This document shows, piece after piece, positions 59,820 to 64,000 of a stretch of DNA of 64,000 nucleotides. The notes beneath the pieces are model-generated. The model saw only the letters and a list, made by a program, of their open reading frames with translations. It had not been told where the DNA came from and searched no databases. Position 1 is the first letter of the stretch; each line of letters begins with the position of its first letter. A program made the position numbers and the translations under genes. Source of the DNA: Mycteria americana (lineage: Eukaryota > Chordata > Aves > Ciconiiformes > Ciconiidae); contig NC_134366.1 of assembly GCF_035582795.1 (NCBI RefSeq), forward strand, positions 107,515,756 to 107,579,755, read 5' to 3'.

Positions 59820-62800
59820 CTAAACAAGGATAGTGCAATGATTATAAAATGTAATCGCCTGTTTCCCATGCAATAATTTTTGAAAGCAAAAGGATGTTTT
59901 TTTCAATTATATTGCATAATTCCTGAGAAAAGAAACTTTTATGTAACAGATGGCCATTCAAGTCCTGTGCCAACTGTAAGATTTAGCATACTGTGACTCA
60001 TTAGCTTACCAAAAGGAGCTCCTCCATCATTCTAAGGACGGAAAGTTCCCTCTTTTTGAAGGGACACAGCAGTTCCTCCCATCTTTGTTAAGCTGCAGGA
60101 TCTTAGATCTTAAAAAAAACCCCACGTGCTATACAAAAACATGTTTGATGGTAAGTTCTTCATATTTCCAAATTGTGCTAGCTGAACTTTCTCACCTCTT
60201 TTTGCGCTGCTGAGTTGAAATAATGGTACAAATGGAGTTCGACTTAACAAGCACAATGATATATAAAAGCTGCTACTTCCAATAGCACATGACTCACTCA
60301 TAAGACAAGATGCTCATGGATTCATTACTAGAGAGGCAAGATTGCCAGGAATAATACAGATGCCACAGAATTCTGTTACACCATTATGTGCACCATTTTG
60401 TAGGTAGAAGCTTTTGGCCTTCTTAATTTTTAAGGATAACAGTTTCACCCATATTCAACAGTGAACATTTTCAAAATTGAATTAGTTGTCTATGTTACTT
60501 AAGGACATGTCACAGCAACAGTAGCAAAAGCATTGCCTGTCTCACTTTAGCATATGACGCATATATGATATGTTTCAGACATACACTGTATGTTCCATGT
60601 ATATCAAAGATCACTGTATACTACAGTGGATGAGAGAGGATTTAGTGGCACCTGCAGAAATCATGGTGCCTGTACCTCACACAGTACCAGAATTCTTGGT
60701 TTTTAAGATTTCCAAGTGTTTTTCCCCACTATGACTCAGCATTCAGAAATCCAATGGCTTTTTCTCTGTACTCGCTACCACTCAGCCACATGCATCATCT
60801 TTCACACTGAAACAGCCTGAACCCTGATCTTTGACATAGTCACTCCTTCCCTCTGCAGGTGAAATTCTGCAAGGGGACTCTGGAACCAAAAAGAGATCTC
60901 AAACAGTAAAATAAGATCCTAAATCCAGATACCTATATGGCCATTAATTTATCATAAAAGAGCTGACCCATAGGATCAGTTTGCTAATATAATTTAAGAG
61001 CTTATTTTGAGCTTACTAACTAAAGATGAAGAAAGAGTTAGAAAGTCTATTCTTTCAAAGAGATCCTATTTCAGGAGTATCATTGGAATTCTACTGCAGC
61101 CAAGTGGAAGCCACAAGATTTGGTATAATGCATGCTACTTGATCAAGGCCAGAAGTCCACTGGATTTTGCTTTGTGTTCTTCCAGATACACTCATATATC
61201 TCATTGTATACATTATTATGTATACTGTAGGTTATATACACATAGTAAACATTAATAAAGATCTTATTATTACACTGAATAGCAAGTTTCTGCAAGATGA
61301 ACATAATATAGCAGTTGAGTAGTTATAATTGCTAGTATAAATGAGTAAATGCTTTGACAATTTCCAATTCTCAAGTTTCAACTCCAAGCCCAATAAAATA
61401 CTCTTTTTCAACTTTATATGCTATTCTCCTTGGGAGACAGCTATCAGCAAGGTTATTCATCATATTTTAATCACAAGGACCCATGAGTTTGTCATACAGA
61501 ATGTCCAAGAAATAGGTGCCAGCCAATTATGCTAATGCTTTGCAGTGTGACAGTTCATTTTACAGACTGAGTTAATGTGTTTCTTCCTCTAAAAGAGAAA
61601 AAACTACCAAAATCAGCTATCACAAGACTACAGCTGAGACAATAAACTCTTTTTGGATAATTTACACAATGAAGTATTCTGATTTTTTTCACACAAAATC
61701 CAGGGAAAGCTTCTGCTTTCTGAAAATTTCACAGGAATTGATAATTCTCCCTCTTGCCAAAACAGCAAAAAAAAGTTTAATTTTTTTTTCCAGAATACTT
61801 ACAAGTCTAGTGCATGCCACTAATAAGAAAGGACTTATACAGAATATAGTCCATGCATTTCATCCTTTAAATAAGAAATACATTTTTTTCTAGTCTACAA
61901 AGCATGTGTTCCTCTTGGGGATCATTTAGAGGAAGAATTTCTCCCGTTTGAGGAAAAATTGTATGGAAGACATTGTTAAGGGGTTATTTTCCAAAATATT
62001 GATATTTATGAATCTACAAAGAGAAGATGAAATAAATATTCTAAAATATTACTGTACTGATAATTATGCAATTTGTTTAACTAGTGAATCCTCAGAATTT
62101 AAACATTCTTCTGATTTGTTTTCATGTACCTACAAAAATACCTGTAATGTTTTGAATAATGGAGTGAACCAGTAATGCAGAAATTTGTTAATCCATCCTA
62201 GACATGCCCACATCACTCAGCCTGGAGCACCAAGCATAACCAGATACGAAAACTGAAAAAAAATTACATACTTCCTACCTTATTTATACAAATTAATCCT
62301 GATCTGCAGTGAGATTTACTAGATGTAACATAGTGCCTTTCTTGGAAATCTTGCTGTTAAGATTAGTGTTAAATATCAGCTCTGAGGTATGATTGACTGG
62401 TTTTGTATTAGAATTCTTATCAAGCAATCAGATGACTTACTTCCAGTGCTGTATTTATTATGACATAAAGAGATGGATACCGACTGACAGAAAAAAACTC
62501 AAAAGACAAAACTCACTAACCAAAATTGCCCTTCTGAGATTAATATACTAATTCCATAAAGCCCACTTACAACATCTCCTTTTCATTATGCAAACAGCTG
62601 TCATCTAACATAAAACAAGGTGATCTAAGAAAGGAGCAACTAAAATCATAATCTCAAGAGCTTGGTCTACATGATTTTGCAATGCATACCTCTACTGTGA
62701 GATTCCTCTATGCACATTTCTTAGCTGTCCTCAGGTCACCAACTCCTTCATCACCACATACTTTATAGGATATTCAGCAGAAAACCAGTTGCCAAACTCA

Positions 62801-64000
62801 TGCCATTTAATGACCAGTGACCAAGTTACTGTAGTAGTAACTGCCTACCATTTTCAGTAAATGCTATTCTTTTCAATTAGGCTTGGTTACTTGCTATACT
62901 CTGTCAGCAGAAATGGGAAGTCCATCATTCTGTGAGGTGTTCTAAATGAGAGGCCTGAATAAGAAAGACAAGCTCAAGGCATGTCCAAGCCAAAGCTCTT
63001 TCCAAGTGGTGTCAAGGACCACTTCTCTGTTGTATACAAGGAAGTGGGCAGTGAAATATGTAGAAAATAGCTGAAGCCCTAGAGCTGGGTGACCACCATA
63101 TCTGATAGGGCTGGCAAGTAAACCAGAGACACCTTAAAAAAGCATCGACGTTAGTGTTTTAGTTCAGACCCCGAATTTTTTTTAGTTTTTTTTTAGCAAA
63201 AACCTGCACTGAAAAGTAGACTCCAGGCACACAAACTGGCTTAGCTTCAAATTAAACTAACCCAAAAGGTATGCTTCAGGGAGTCTAACGTACTCCAACC
63301 ACTAATGGGTGTTCAGCCTATAGGCCCAGACTAGAGTCAGACCAAAGTAAATTCCCCAATAAAACATCTAATGCAGGCCTGGGGTCCTCAGATGAACTCC
63401 TGTTCCCATGCAATACCTGCTAATGTAGTCATAGCCTTAGCGGAACATAAGGTAAAATCACTACTACAAAAAATATTTAAAGGAAAAAACCCATTGCTAC
63501 TTGGGTTAAAAGCCAGCCTCCAGTAAAGTGCAGTATCTTTGGAATGTCTTCATGTCTCTTCCCTACCAAGCTGTTTTTCAAGCTGCTGATCATTTTCATT
63601 ATAAACCTCTGCATGTGACAAGCTGACATTTCTTCTTGTATCTATCCTCACTCACATGGACTGACTGGACCTAATCATTTTACCATTAATCTCTCTGTTA
63701 CCTGTGAGGCAAGACGCAGAAGCAAAAGGGGTCATGAAAGCAGAATTCTTACTCTGCCTCTGCCTTTGGAGTGAGAAAAATGAAGACAGTTTTAGGTCAG
63801 GAGGAAGGTTTATTTTGCTTTTCCACCACCTGTGTCAAACTGCAGTCTGATAAAGCATGCAAAGGTGACTTGTTTTGGTTATAGTCTTTTGGGTGGACAT
63901 TGAGTCAGTTATTTGACTGGTGAGAGGAAGCATTACAAGAACACAACAACAAAAAGAGAAGCATATATCATGGGGTAAAATGGTTGCCCTGTTTTGAAAG
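59820..64000 (-). other. Dynein intron continuing beyond the window
   Basis: AT-rich sequence searched on the minus strand for the preceding dynein exon without success. A 43-bp exon-like window at 62441-62483 is listed as a finding. No mobile element was identified. Confidence 0.5.

Noticed and set aside
59820-64000. Search for the next upstream dynein exon
   Set aside because: Every GTAAG-like donor checked on the minus strand lacked an open, dynein-like exon in the required phase.

Overview
The window is vertebrate nuclear DNA, almost certainly avian. It has short exons with GT-AG introns, long AT-rich introns, a CR1 LINE of the chicken-repeat type, and three solo LTRs that I recognise as families common in bird genomes. 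There are no bacterial operons, CRISPR arrays, tRNA or rRNA genes.

Three protein-coding genes can be read. (1) The 3' half of TMEFF1 (+ strand): five exons between 10588 and 21644 encode the second follistatin/Kazal-like module, a linker, the EGF-like module, the transmembrane helix and the short cytoplasmic tail, followed by a 3' UTR of about 1.1 kb. Its 5' exons lie before the window. (2) A complete two-exon CAVIN4 (MURC) gene (+ strand), 23300-23710 joined to 36873-37529, encoding 355 residues. It starts about 580 bp after the last TMEFF1 poly(A) signal. (3) The last four coding exons of an axonemal outer-arm (gamma-type) dynein heavy chain of the DNAH5/DNAH8 group (- strand), between 59819 and 41532. 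It converges on CAVIN4; the rest of this very large gene lies beyond 64000.

Layout: 1-10587 TMEFF1 intron, with a CR1 fragment near its start and a GC/CpG-rich block at about 7640-8210; 10588-22740 TMEFF1 exons, introns and 3' UTR, with one solo LTR in an intron; 23300-38200 CAVIN4 with a 13.2-kb intron; 38200-41531 intergenic; 41532-64000 dynein 3' end, with two solo LTRs in its introns. All three LTRs are flanked by perfect 5-bp target-site duplications.

The genes do not form a pathway: TMEFF1 is a neural/embryonic membrane glycoprotein, CAVIN4 a muscle caveola coat protein, and the dynein a ciliary motor. TMEFF1-CAVIN4 adjacency is also found on human 9q31. The dynein neighbour is not part of that human neighbourhood as I know it, and it is the most interesting point here. 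I found no convincing new biological system; the remaining observations are modest.
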